Source: Alphaproteobacteria bacterium
GTDB taxonomy: Bacteria; Pseudomonadota; Alphaproteobacteria; DSM-16000; Inquilinaceae
Assembly: GCA_028284045.1 (NCBI GenBank)
Contig: JANQSN010000041.1
Location: forward strand, 47,368-111,367
Length of the DNA: 64,000 nucleotides
Direction of reading: 5' to 3'
Below the pieces are notes generated by a model, which was not told where the DNA came from, did no database searches, and saw nothing but the letters and a program-made list of their open reading frames with translations. The translations under genes and the position numbers were made by a program. Positions 57,164-64,000 of the stretch are shown piece by piece; the stretch's first letter is position 1; every line of letters begins with the position of its first letter.

Positions 57164-58156
57164 CTACATGGCGCGCACGCGCTCCAGCGTCTCCGTCGCG
57201 CCCAGCTCATCGGCGAACTCGTCCTGCACCGGGATCGCCAGGTCGAGCAACTGGTCACGGTCGGCGAAGGGCACGACCTGCAGCAGGTCGGCATCTTCCA
57301 TGGCCTGCAGCTTCTCGCTGTCCTGGCCGCTCTCGATCGCGCGGCCATGGGCGGCGGCTTCCGGACCGGCCTCCAGCACGCATTGCTGCAGGTCTTCCGG
57401 CAGCCGGTCGAAGGTGACGTCGGAGAACATCAGCGGGCGCACGGTGATCGCGTGCTGGGTCTGGATGATGTAGGGCGCCACTTCGTAGAACTTCATCTGC
57501 TCGATGCCGGCGGCCTCGTTCTCCAGCCCTTCCACGACGCCGGTCTGCACGGCGTTGTAGACCTCGTTATAGGCGATCACCGAGGGCTCGGCCGTGATGG
57601 CGTCGAAGATCATCGCCTGGATCGGCGCGCCCATCACCCGCATCTGGAAGCCGCTCAGCTCGTCCATATTGGTGATCTCGCGGTTGGAGATCAGGTTGCG
57701 GGTGCCGCCGCCGCCATAGCCGATGACGCGGACATCGGCGTTCTCCAGCACCTCTTCCTCGATGGCGGCGAAGGCGTCGCTCTCCAGCACCGTGTTCCAG
57801 TGATCGAGGTCGCGGAACAGGAACGGCATGTCCATCAGCGGCATCTGCGGCGACAGGCTGGCCATGTGCGACGGCGCGACGACGGCGAAGTCGACGGACA
57901 CGCCCTGGCTCATCATCTGGAAATAGTCGCGCTCCACACCGAGCTCGGAGTTCAGATGCATGACGAACTCGACGTCGCCGGCATAGCACTCCTCCACCAG
58001 CTCGGCGAAGCGGGACAGGGTCTGGGTGTAGGAATGGCTCTCGTCGAACTGCGAGGCGCCGTGCAGCTCGATGGTGTCGGCCAGCGCCGGGGCGGCCGCC
58101 AGGCCGAGGGCGGCGGCGGTGAGGGCGGTGGTAGCGGTCAAGCGCTTTAGGGTCAT
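57164..58156 (-). CDS. dctP: TRAP transporter substrate-binding protein (DctP family)
   Basis: 330 residues from ATG 58156; the open frame extending upstream is a shadow of the Gfo/Idh gene. Signal peptide TALTAAALGLAAAPALA (cut near 26). DctP features: QFDESHSYTQTLSRFAELVEE, HLNSELGVERDYFQMMSQG, LMDMPFLFRDLDHW, and GTRNLISNREITNMDELSGFQMRVMGAP carrying the carboxylate-binding Arg. Periplasmic binding of a sugar acid or similar carboxylate. Confidence 0.95.
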   Translation of the reverse strand: MTLKRLTATTALTAAALGLAAAPALADTIELHGASQFDESHSYTQTLSRFAELVEECYAGDVEFVMHLNSELGVERDYFQMMSQGVSVDFAVVAPSHMASLSPQMPLMDMPFLFRDLDHWNTVLESDAFAAIEEEVLENADVRVIGYGGGGTRNLISNREITNMDELSGFQMRVMGAPIQAMIFDAITAEPSVIAYNEVYNAVQTGVVEGLENEAAGIEQMKFYEVAPYIIQTQHAITVRPLMFSDVTFDRLPEDLQQCVLEAGPEAAAHGRAIESGQDSEKLQAMEDADLLQVVPFADRDQLLDLAIPVQDEFADELGATETLERVRAM

Positions 58157-58302
58157 GGTCCGGGACACTCCCTGAAAGGTTGGTTGTTCTGGAACTGCCT
58201 CGCGACGAAGCAGGTATCGGCCCCAGCCTTCGGCAAGGGGGGCGCATCGGCCGCGCCGGACGGGGCGCGGGGCGACGGTGGTGGGCGGCGGGCGCCCGGG
58301 TC

Positions 58303-59343
58303 TCATAGCCGTTCCACCGCGACGGGGGCGCGGGCGGCGGCGGAGGCAAGCAGGCCGTCGATCAAGGCATGGACGTCGAAGGCGGCCTGGCCGCTGGTGA
58401 CCGGCGGGCGGCCCTGGTCGATGGCGTCGAGGAAGTCGGTGATCAGCGCCTGGTGGCTCGAGTGGCTGAAGGCCATCGGCTCCGCACCGCCGCCGCTGGC
58501 CTCGTCGCCGGCCTCCGCGATGGTGGTGCCGTCGCCAAGCGCGACCGACAGGCCGGACGGCGACAGCCGCGCGGTGCCGTGCTCGCCGACCAGGGTGATC
58601 AGCTCCGGCCAGCCGGGCTGGGCGGTGGTGGTCGCCTCCACCGTGCCGACGGCACCGCCGGCCAGGCGAACCGCGGCGACGGCGATATCCTCGGTGTCGA
58701 TGGGGCGCAGCGGGCTGGTGACGGCATAGGCCATCACCTCCTCCGCCGGGCCGGCCAGGCTCAAGAACAGGTCCAGCGCATGGATCCCCTGGGTCATCAG
58801 CACGCCGCCGCCGTCGCGCGCCAGGGTGCCGCGGCCGGGTGTGCCCGCGGTGGTCGCGTAGTAGGATGGCGGGCGCCACCACGGTATGGAGACCGAGGCC
58901 ATCAGCAGACGCCCGAGGCGTCCCTCGGCGACCAGCCCCGCCAGGCGCCGCGAGGGGCCGCGGAAGCGATGCTGCAGCATCACCGCCAGCGTGCGGTCCG
59001 CCGCCGCCATGGTCTCGACCAGGCTGCGGGTGCGCTGCAGGACGGTGTCGATCGGCTTTTCCAGCAGCACATGCTTGCCGGCGGCCGCGGCGCGGCGCAC
59101 CAGGTCGAGATGGGTGCCCGGCGGCGTCAGGATGAACAGCGCATCGATCTCAGGGTCGGCGAACAGGCCGTCGAGATCGTCGGTGACCGGCAGGGCGAAG
59201 CGGTCGCGGAACCCGTCGCGGCGGGCGGGGTCGCGGGCGAAGCAGCCGGCGACCTCGACGCGGTCGGCGAGTGCAAGCAGGCTCTCGGCATGCGGCGCGA
59301 CGGCCATGCCCAGACCAATCACGCCGACGGTCATGCGCGCCAT
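58303..59343 (-). CDS. Gfo/Idh/MocA-family oxidoreductase
   Basis: 346 residues (ATG 59343; ATG 59334 is possible). N-terminal Rossmann fold (VGVIGLGMAVAPHAESLLA) and the family's catalytic EKPID in AAAAGKHVLLEKPIDTV. C-terminal beta-sheet domain includes GIHALDLFLSLAG with the conserved GxHxxD. Oxidises a sugar, inositol or sugar acid with NAD(P). First gene of the Gfo-dctPQM-SDR operon. An AAGCGCTT palindrome lies 85 bases upstream. Confidence 0.92.
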   Translation of the reverse strand: MARMTVGVIGLGMAVAPHAESLLALADRVEVAGCFARDPARRDGFRDRFALPVTDDLDGLFADPEIDALFILTPPGTHLDLVRRAAAAGKHVLLEKPIDTVLQRTRSLVETMAAADRTLAVMLQHRFRGPSRRLAGLVAEGRLGRLLMASVSIPWWRPPSYYATTAGTPGRGTLARDGGGVLMTQGIHALDLFLSLAGPAEEVMAYAVTSPLRPIDTEDIAVAAVRLAGGAVGTVEATTTAQPGWPELITLVGEHGTARLSPSGLSVALGDGTTIAEAGDEASGGGAEPMAFSHSSHQALITDFLDAIDQGRPPVTSGQAAFDVHALIDGLLASAAARAPVAVERL

Positions 59344-59427
59344 GGGCTAACCGTCCAACCTCCCAAACCGATTTCTTGTCCGGCCGGTTGCCGCGACGCT
59401 CGCGCGGGCCGGCCGTGCTGTTCTTGC

Positions 59428-59435
59428 AAGCGCTT
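59428..59435. promoter_or_regulatory. LacI-type operator half-match upstream of the Gfo/Idh gene
   Basis: AAGCGCTT palindrome within TTGCAAGCGCTTTCC. LacI-family operators in sugar loci often read TTGAAAGCGCTTTCAA; the centre and right side match. No LacI regulator is encoded in the window. Confidence 0.35.
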
Positions 59436-59570
59436 TCCGACCATGGACGGTCGGCCGACGCGCGACAAGCGTAGCGGTGTGGCGCAGGGCAGGTCAATCG
59501 TTTGACCAAATCCGTTGGGTGCAGACCTGGAGCCGGTTCTCCGGATCCGCGATGCTTGGTCGCGGGTGGC

Positions 59571-60689
59571 TCAGGCCGCCGGCTTGGCCAGCCGGCCGAC
59601 GGTGTCGGCGAGCCGTCGGCCGCTTTCAACGTCGAAGAGGTGCCAAGCGCCATCGGTGACGGTCAGCGCCATCGCCTCGCCGGAGCGCGCCTGGACATGG
59701 CCGGCCAGGCGGGCGATCAGGGACGTGTCGGTGCCGGCGAGGCGGCCATGCACCAGCGTGTCGGCACCCAGCGCCTCCGCCAGGTCGACGGTCAGCGTGA
59801 CCGGCAGGCCGGGCACGCCCTCGCCGGCGGGCGCCAGATGCTCCGGCCGGATACCGACGGTCACCGGCCGGCCGGCCTGCCCGGGTGCGGCGGTGCCGGC
59901 GGGCAGCGCCACGCCGCCGGGCAGGCGGACGGCCCCACCCTCGGCGACCTCGCCCTGGAGGAAGTTCATCGCCGGCGCCCCGATGAAGCCGCCGACGAAG
60001 ACGGTGGCGGGGTGAGTGTAGACCTCCATCGGCGTGCCGATCTGCTCCGCCACGCCGTCGCGCATCACCATCAGCCGGTCGGCCAGCGTCATCGCCTCCA
60101 CCTGGTCGTGGGTGACGTACAGGCTGGTGGTGGCGAGGCGCTGTTGCAGCCGCTTGATCTCCACGCGCATCTGGGTGCGCAGCTTGGCGTCGAGATTGCT
60201 GAGCGGCTCGTCGAACAGGAAGACGTCGGGCTCGCGCACGATGGCGCGGCCCATGGCGACGCGCTGGCGCTGCCCGCCGGACAGGGCGCGCGGCTTGCGC
60301 TGCAGGAACGGCTCCAGCTCCAGGATCGCCGCGGCGTCGCGCACCCGGCGGTCGATCTCCGCCTTGGGCAGGCGCTGGATGCGCAGCCCGTAGCTCATAT
60401 TCGCGTAGACCGACATATGCGGGTAGAGCGCGTAGTTCTGGAACACCATGGCGATGTTCCGGTCCTTCGGCTCCAGGTCGTTGACGACGCGCCCGGCGAT
60501 GGCGATCTCGCCCTGGCTGATGCGCTCCAGCCCGGCGACCATGCGCAACAGCGTGCTCTTGCCGCAGCCCGACGGCCCCAGCATGACCAGCAGCTCGCCG
60601 TCGGCGATGGCGCAGTCGATGCCCTTGATCACCTCGAAGGGCAGGCCCGGATAGGTCTTGCGCACGGCGCGGATGTCGACGGTCGCCAT
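59571..60689 (-). CDS. ugpC: Ugp-type sugar/glycerol-phosphate ABC transporter ATP-binding protein
   Basis: 372 residues. Walker [10 protein letters not shown] (~38-46), Q-loop [18 protein letters not shown], signature [12 protein letters not shown], Walker [14 protein letters not shown], switch His in [10 protein letters not shown]. The C-terminal ~140 residues are the OB/TOBE regulatory domain of MalK-like ATPases (IGIPMEVY-type region, [10 protein letters not shown]). Members of this group serve glycerol-3-phosphate or sugars; the name follows gene order and the binding protein. Confidence 0.9.
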   Translation of the reverse strand: MATVDIRAVRKTYPGLPFEVIKGIDCAIADGELLVMLGPSGCGKSTLLRMVAGLERISQGEIAIAGRVVNDLEPKDRNIAMVFQNYALYPHMSVYANMSYGLRIQRLPKAEIDRRVRDAAAILELEPFLQRKPRALSGGQRQRVAMGRAIVREPDVFLFDEPLSNLDAKLRTQMRVEIKRLQQRLATTSLYVTHDQVEAMTLADRLMVMRDGVAEQIGTPMEVYTHPATVFVGGFIGAPAMNFLQGEVAEGGAVRLPGGVALPAGTAAPGQAGRPVTVGIRPEHLAPAGEGVPGLPVTLTVDLAEALGADTLVHGRLAGTDTSLIARLAGHVQARSGEAMALTVTDGAWHLFDVESGRRLADTVGRLAKPAA

Positions 60690-60710
60690 GGTCGTCTCTC
60701 TATTTCCCCA

Positions 60711-61640
60711 TCACTTCTCGGTCTCGACGAGGCCCTTGATGAACGCCCGCTGCATCGCCACCACCACGATGACCGGCGGGATCATCGCCAGCATGGTGCT
60801 GGCCATGACGATGGGCCAATCGACCTGGCCGTCCCCCACCGCCAGCATGCGCCCGATGCCGATCTGCACGGTCAGCAGGTTGCTGGAGACCAGGAGCGGC
60901 CAGAGATACTGGTTCCAGCCATAGATGAAGAGGATGACGAACAAGGCGGCGATGTTGGTGCGCGACAGCGGCAACAGGATGTCGAACAGGAAGCGCACCG
61001 GCCCGGCCCCGTCGATGCGCGCCGCCTCCGTCATCTCGTCGGGCATGGTCAGGAAGACCTGGCGGAACAGGAAGGTGGCGGTCGCCGAGGCGACCAGCGG
61101 AACGGTCAGCCCGGCATAGGTGTCCAGCATGTTCCATTCCAGCGACACGCGCAGGCCCGCCAGCCGTTCGATCAGCCAAGTCAGGCCCGTGGCGTTCAGG
61201 AGCGACTGCACCGGCGCCAGCGCGTTGGCGACGACCTCGTAGGTCGGTACGATCCGTACTTCCACGGGCAGCATCAGGGTGATGAAGATCATCCAGAAGA
61301 AGCCCATGCGGAACGGGAAGCGGAAATAGACGATGGCGAAGGCGCTCAACAGCGAGATGACGATCTTCGCCGTGGCGATGACCATCGCCATGATGAAGCT
61401 GTTGGCCAGCATCGCCGCCACCGGCACATTGCCGACGCTGTCGCTGCCCTGGCCCAGCGCCCTTGCGTAGTTCTCCCAGAGATGGGGGCCGGGGACGAGC
61501 GGCATCGGCGCCTGGGCGACCGTGCGCACGTCATGGGTGGAGGCGACGAACGCGACGTAGATCGGCAAGGCGATCGCCAGGATCCCGAGGATCAGCACGC
61601 TATGGGCGATCCATACCGACAGGCGGCTCTTCTCGACCAT
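60711..61640 (-). CDS. ugpE: Ugp-type ABC transporter permease (UgpE-like)
   Basis: 309 residues, six membrane helices. The coupling EAA loop reads [24 protein letters not shown], and the end [26 protein letters not shown] is typical of MalG/UgpE proteins. A ~25-residue loop after helix 1 ([23 protein letters not shown]) fits UgpE. It lies 21 bases before ugpC and 37 after ugpA. Confidence 0.92.
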   Translation of the reverse strand: MVEKSRLSVWIAHSVLILGILAIALPIYVAFVASTHDVRTVAQAPMPLVPGPHLWENYARALGQGSDSVGNVPVAAMLANSFIMAMVIATAKIVISLLSAFAIVYFRFPFRMGFFWMIFITLMLPVEVRIVPTYEVVANALAPVQSLLNATGLTWLIERLAGLRVSLEWNMLDTYAGLTVPLVASATATFLFRQVFLTMPDEMTEAARIDGAGPVRFLFDILLPLSRTNIAALFVILFIYGWNQYLWPLLVSSNLLTVQIGIGRMLAVGDGQVDWPIVMASTMLAMIPPVIVVVAMQRAFIKGLVETEK

Positions 61641-61677
61641 CAGCCGATGCCTCCGCGGCGCTGGCGAAGGTCCACCA

Positions 61678-62565
61678 TCAGTAGTGCACCTTCTTCTCGA
61701 TGTAGCGGAACTGCACGACGGTCAGGGCGATGACGATGACCATCAAAACCACCGACTGCGCGGAAGACCCGCCGAGGTCGAGGCCGACGAAGCCGTCGTT
61801 GTAGACCTTGTAGACCAGGATGTTGGTGGCGCCGGGGGCGCCCGGGCCGCCGGAGGTGACCGCGTCGATTACCGCGAACGTATCGAAGAAGGCGTAGACG
61901 ATGTTCACCACCATCAAGAAGAAGGTGGTGGGCGTCAGCAACGGGAAGATGATCGTCCAGAAGCGCCGCGCCGGCCCGGCGCCGTCGATCGCCGCGGCCT
62001 CGATCAGGCTCTTCGGAATCGCCTGCAGGCCGGCCAGGAAGAAGAGGAAATTGTAGGCGATCTGTTTCCACGCCGCGGCGATCACCACCAGCAGCATGGC
62101 CTGCCCGCCGTCGAGCCGGAAATTCCAGGCGATGCCCGACTGATTCAGCGCATAGGCCAGGATGCCGACCGTCGGCTGAAACAGGAACAGCCACAACACG
62201 CCGGCGACGATCGGCGCGATAGCGTAGGGCGCGACGTAGAGCGTACGGTAGATCGTGGCGCCGCGCACCGCCCGGTCGGCCATCACCGCGAACAGAAGCG
62301 CCAGCGCCATCGACAGCAGCGTGACCGACAGCGAGAAGACCGCCGTCACGCCCAGGCTGTGATAGTAGGCGGCGTCGGCGAACAGCCGGGCGTAGTTCTC
62401 CAGCCAGACGAAGCTGGTGCGCAGGCCGAACGGATCCTGGCGCAGGAAGGACTGCTCGACCGCCCGGATCGCCGGCCAGATGAAGAACAGAAGCGTGATG
62501 ACGATCTGCGGCGCCACCAGCACGTAAGGCAGCCAGCGGGCGCGGAACAGAACGCGCTTGTGCAT
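61678..62565 (-). CDS. ugpA: Ugp-type ABC transporter permease (UgpA-like)
   Basis: 295 residues, six membrane helices. It starts [29 protein letters not shown], as in UgpA. The coupling loop is [51 protein letters not shown] is the usual periplasmic loop. Partner of UgpE in the membrane channel. Confidence 0.93.
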   Translation of the reverse strand: MHKRVLFRARWLPYVLVAPQIVITLLFFIWPAIRAVEQSFLRQDPFGLRTSFVWLENYARLFADAAYYHSLGVTAVFSLSVTLLSMALALLFAVMADRAVRGATIYRTLYVAPYAIAPIVAGVLWLFLFQPTVGILAYALNQSGIAWNFRLDGGQAMLLVVIAAAWKQIAYNFLFFLAGLQAIPKSLIEAAAIDGAGPARRFWTIIFPLLTPTTFFLMVVNIVYAFFDTFAVIDAVTSGGPGAPGATNILVYKVYNDGFVGLDLGGSSAQSVVLMVIVIALTVVQFRYIEKKVHY

Positions 62566-62602
62566 GGGCGTCGGACGCCGGCCGCGGCGCGGGCGCTATC
62601 CG

Positions 62603-62629
62603 CCCGTCAGGCCGTCCTGGCCTGACGGG
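62603..62629 (-). other. Stem-loop between ugpB and ugpA
   Basis: Perfect 11-bp stem CCCGTCAGGCC (62603-62613) with GGCCTGACGGG (62619-62629) and a 5-base loop. No T-run. Its place after the binding-protein gene suggests differential mRNA stability. Confidence 0.65.
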
Positions 62630-62673
62630 TGGGGATGCCCGGGCGGCGCGGCCGGCCGATCCTTCTCAAGCGG

Positions 62674-64000
62674 TCAGGAGTTGTCCCCCTGGAATTGGCG
62701 CAGCAGGTCGTTGCCGCGCTCGACCGCCGCCGACAGGCCCTCTTGCGCGGTCTTGTCGCCGGCCCACACGGCCTCCAGCTCCTCGTTGATGACGTCGCGG
62801 ATCTGCACGAAGTTGCCGAAGCGCAGGCCCTTGGAGTTGGGCGTCGGCGCGTTCAGCGTCATCTGCAGGATCGACGTGTCGGTGCCGGGGTTCTCGGCGT
62901 AGAAGCCCTGCTCTTCCGTCAGGTCCGCCGCCGCCTTGGTAATCGGCAGATAGCCGGTGTCCTGGTGCCAGCTCGCCTGCACCGCCGGCGAGGAGAGGTA
63001 GTTGAAGAAGGCGGCCGCCGCTTCGTATTCGGGCGTCTCGTGGCCGCTCAGCACCCACAGGGTCGCCCCGCCGATGATGGAGTTCTGCGGGCCGCCGTCG
63101 GGACCCTGGGTCAGGTCCGGCCAATAGGGCAGCATGGCGACGCCGAAGTCGAAATCGACGCTGTCGACGATGCCGGCATAGGCGGCGGAGCTGTTCATAT
63201 ACATGGCGCATTCGCCGGAATAGAACAGCGGGGCGCTCTCGCTGCGCCGGCCGCCATACTGGAAGATGCCGTCGGCCTGCCAGTCGGCGAGCGCCTGGAT
63301 ATGCGCGGCATGGGCCTCGCTGTCGAAGGCGAACTCGGTGTCCAGGCCCTCGAAGCCGTTGGACAGCGTGCCGATCGGCAGGTTGTGCCAGGCGGAGAAG
63401 TTCTCGATCTGCACCCAGCTCTGCCAGCCGGTGGTGAAGCCGCAGGACGCGTGGCCGCCGTCGAGGATGGTGCGGGCGACCTCCTCCAGCGCCGGCCAGG
63501 TCGTAGGCGCAGCGTCGATGCCGGCGGCCTCGAAGACCGCCTGGTTGTAGTACAGCACCGGCGTGGAGCTGTTGAACGGCATCGACAGCATGTTGCCGTC
63601 GGGATCGGTGTAGTAGCCGGTGACCGTCGGCAGATAGGCCGCCGCGTCGAAGTCGGCGCCGACATCGGCCATGAGCTGGTAGACCGGATAGACCGCCCCG
63701 CCTTCTGCGGCGGCCATCATGGTCGCGGTGCCGACCTCGAACACCTGGACGATCGCCGGATGGTTACCGGTGCGGAAGGCGGAGATCGCCAGCGTCATCG
63801 TCTCGGTGTAGTTGCCCTGGTAGACCGGGGTGACGACGTAGTCGCTCTGGCTGGCGTTGAAGCCGGCGGCGATCTCGTCGGTACGCTCGCCCAGCGAGCC
63901 GCCCATGGCGTGCCAGAACTCGATCTCGACCTGGGCCGCGGCGGGGGCGGCGAGGGCGGCGGTGGCGGTCAGCGCGGTTGCGGCCGTCAGCAGCGATCGG
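62674..64000 (-). CDS. ugpB: Ugp-type extracellular solute-binding protein, 5' end outside the window
   Basis: Partial: 441 residues visible, with the start codon just beyond the right edge. The visible end shows the last part of a signal peptide (LLTAATALTATAALAAPAAA, cut before QVEIEFWHAMGG). EIEFWHAMGGSLGE followed by ASQSDYVVTPVYQGNYTETM is the UgpB hallmark; SWVQIENFSAWHNLP and GGATLWVLSGHETPEYEAAAAF continue it. Periplasmic binding of glycerol-3-phosphate or a related compound. First visible gene of the ugpBAEC operon. Confidence 0.92.
   Translation of the reverse strand, partial: RSLLTAATALTATAALAAPAAAQVEIEFWHAMGGSLGERTDEIAAGFNASQSDYVVTPVYQGNYTETMTLAISAFRTGNHPAIVQVFEVGTATMMAAAEGGAVYPVYQLMADVGADFDAAAYLPTVTGYYTDPDGNMLSMPFNSSTPVLYYNQAVFEAAGIDAAPTTWPALEEVARTILDGGHASCGFTTGWQSWVQIENFSAWHNLPIGTLSNGFEGLDTEFAFDSEAHAAHIQALADWQADGIFQYGGRRSESAPLFYSGECAMYMNSSAAYAGIVDSVDFDFGVAMLPYWPDLTQGPDGGPQNSIIGGATLWVLSGHETPEYEAAAAFFNYLSSPAVQASWHQDTGYLPITKAAADLTEEQGFYAENPGTDTSILQMTLNAPTPNSKGLRFGNFVQIRDVINEELEAVWAGDKTAQEGLSAAVERGNDLLRQFQGDNS

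Overview
The window is about two-thirds G+C. Gene content (rplU-rpmA-obg-proB order, TRAP and Dpp/Ugp-type ABC transporters, an Irr-like iron box, MCP and GGDEF proteins, Hint_2 protein) points to an alphaproteobacterium, most likely of the Rhodospirillales type. That assignment is inference from gene content and codon bias; there is no rRNA here.

Layout. 1-480: 3' end of an RNA (uracil-5-)methyltransferase. 0.5-3.4 kb: lower-G+C accessory patch with small uncharacterised genes, an IS1595-family transposase and a small membrane protein. 3.5-6.6 kb: core operon rplU-rpmA-obgE-proB on the minus strand, with a clear promoter but no proA after proB. 6.8-8.7 kb: cytochrome b561, tRNA-Ser(CGA), and a HigB/HigA toxin-antitoxin pair with its operator and a 29-bp perfect palindrome between the two genes. 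8.7-19.8 kb: a divergent peptide-uptake and breakdown cluster (peptide ABC transporter, Asp/Glu-type racemase, M28 and M20 peptidases, MDR oxidoreductase, GntR regulator) with a candidate GntR operator in the divergent promoter region.

19.9-34.0 kb holds the most unusual content. Six minus-strand genes (33981 to 20802) are joined by five successive 4-bp ATGA overlaps. Three encode soluble proteins I cannot assign. The other three encode a penicillin-binding-type transpeptidase with intact SxxK/SxN/KTG, a 1140-residue SEDS (RodA/FtsW-type) protein with the catalytic Asp conserved but a very large unusual N-terminal part, and a multi-spanning protein with a long coiled coil. This looks like a dedicated, non-housekeeping cell-wall synthase with its own cytoplasmic partners. 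An AT-rich upstream region and low-G+C stretches inside the first genes suggest it is accessory.

34.4-45.6 kb: soluble histidine kinase, HerA-like ATPase, Dps with an Irr/ICE-type box, PaaI thioesterase, MgtE, an FAD/GcvT demethylating dehydrogenase, DjlA-like TerB-DnaJ protein, and an MCP preceded by two paralogous secreted Cache-domain proteins. 46.5-52.2 kb: a tellurium-type stress locus (two TerD, HAD phosphatase, Ca2+/Na+ antiporter, TerA-like protein) with a divergent CitE-like lyase. 52.3-54.1 kb: a diguanylate cyclase. 54.4-64.0 kb: sugar/sugar-acid utilisation, with Gfo/Idh-TRAP(PQM)-SDR behind a Ugp-type ABC transporter whose binding-protein gene runs off the window.
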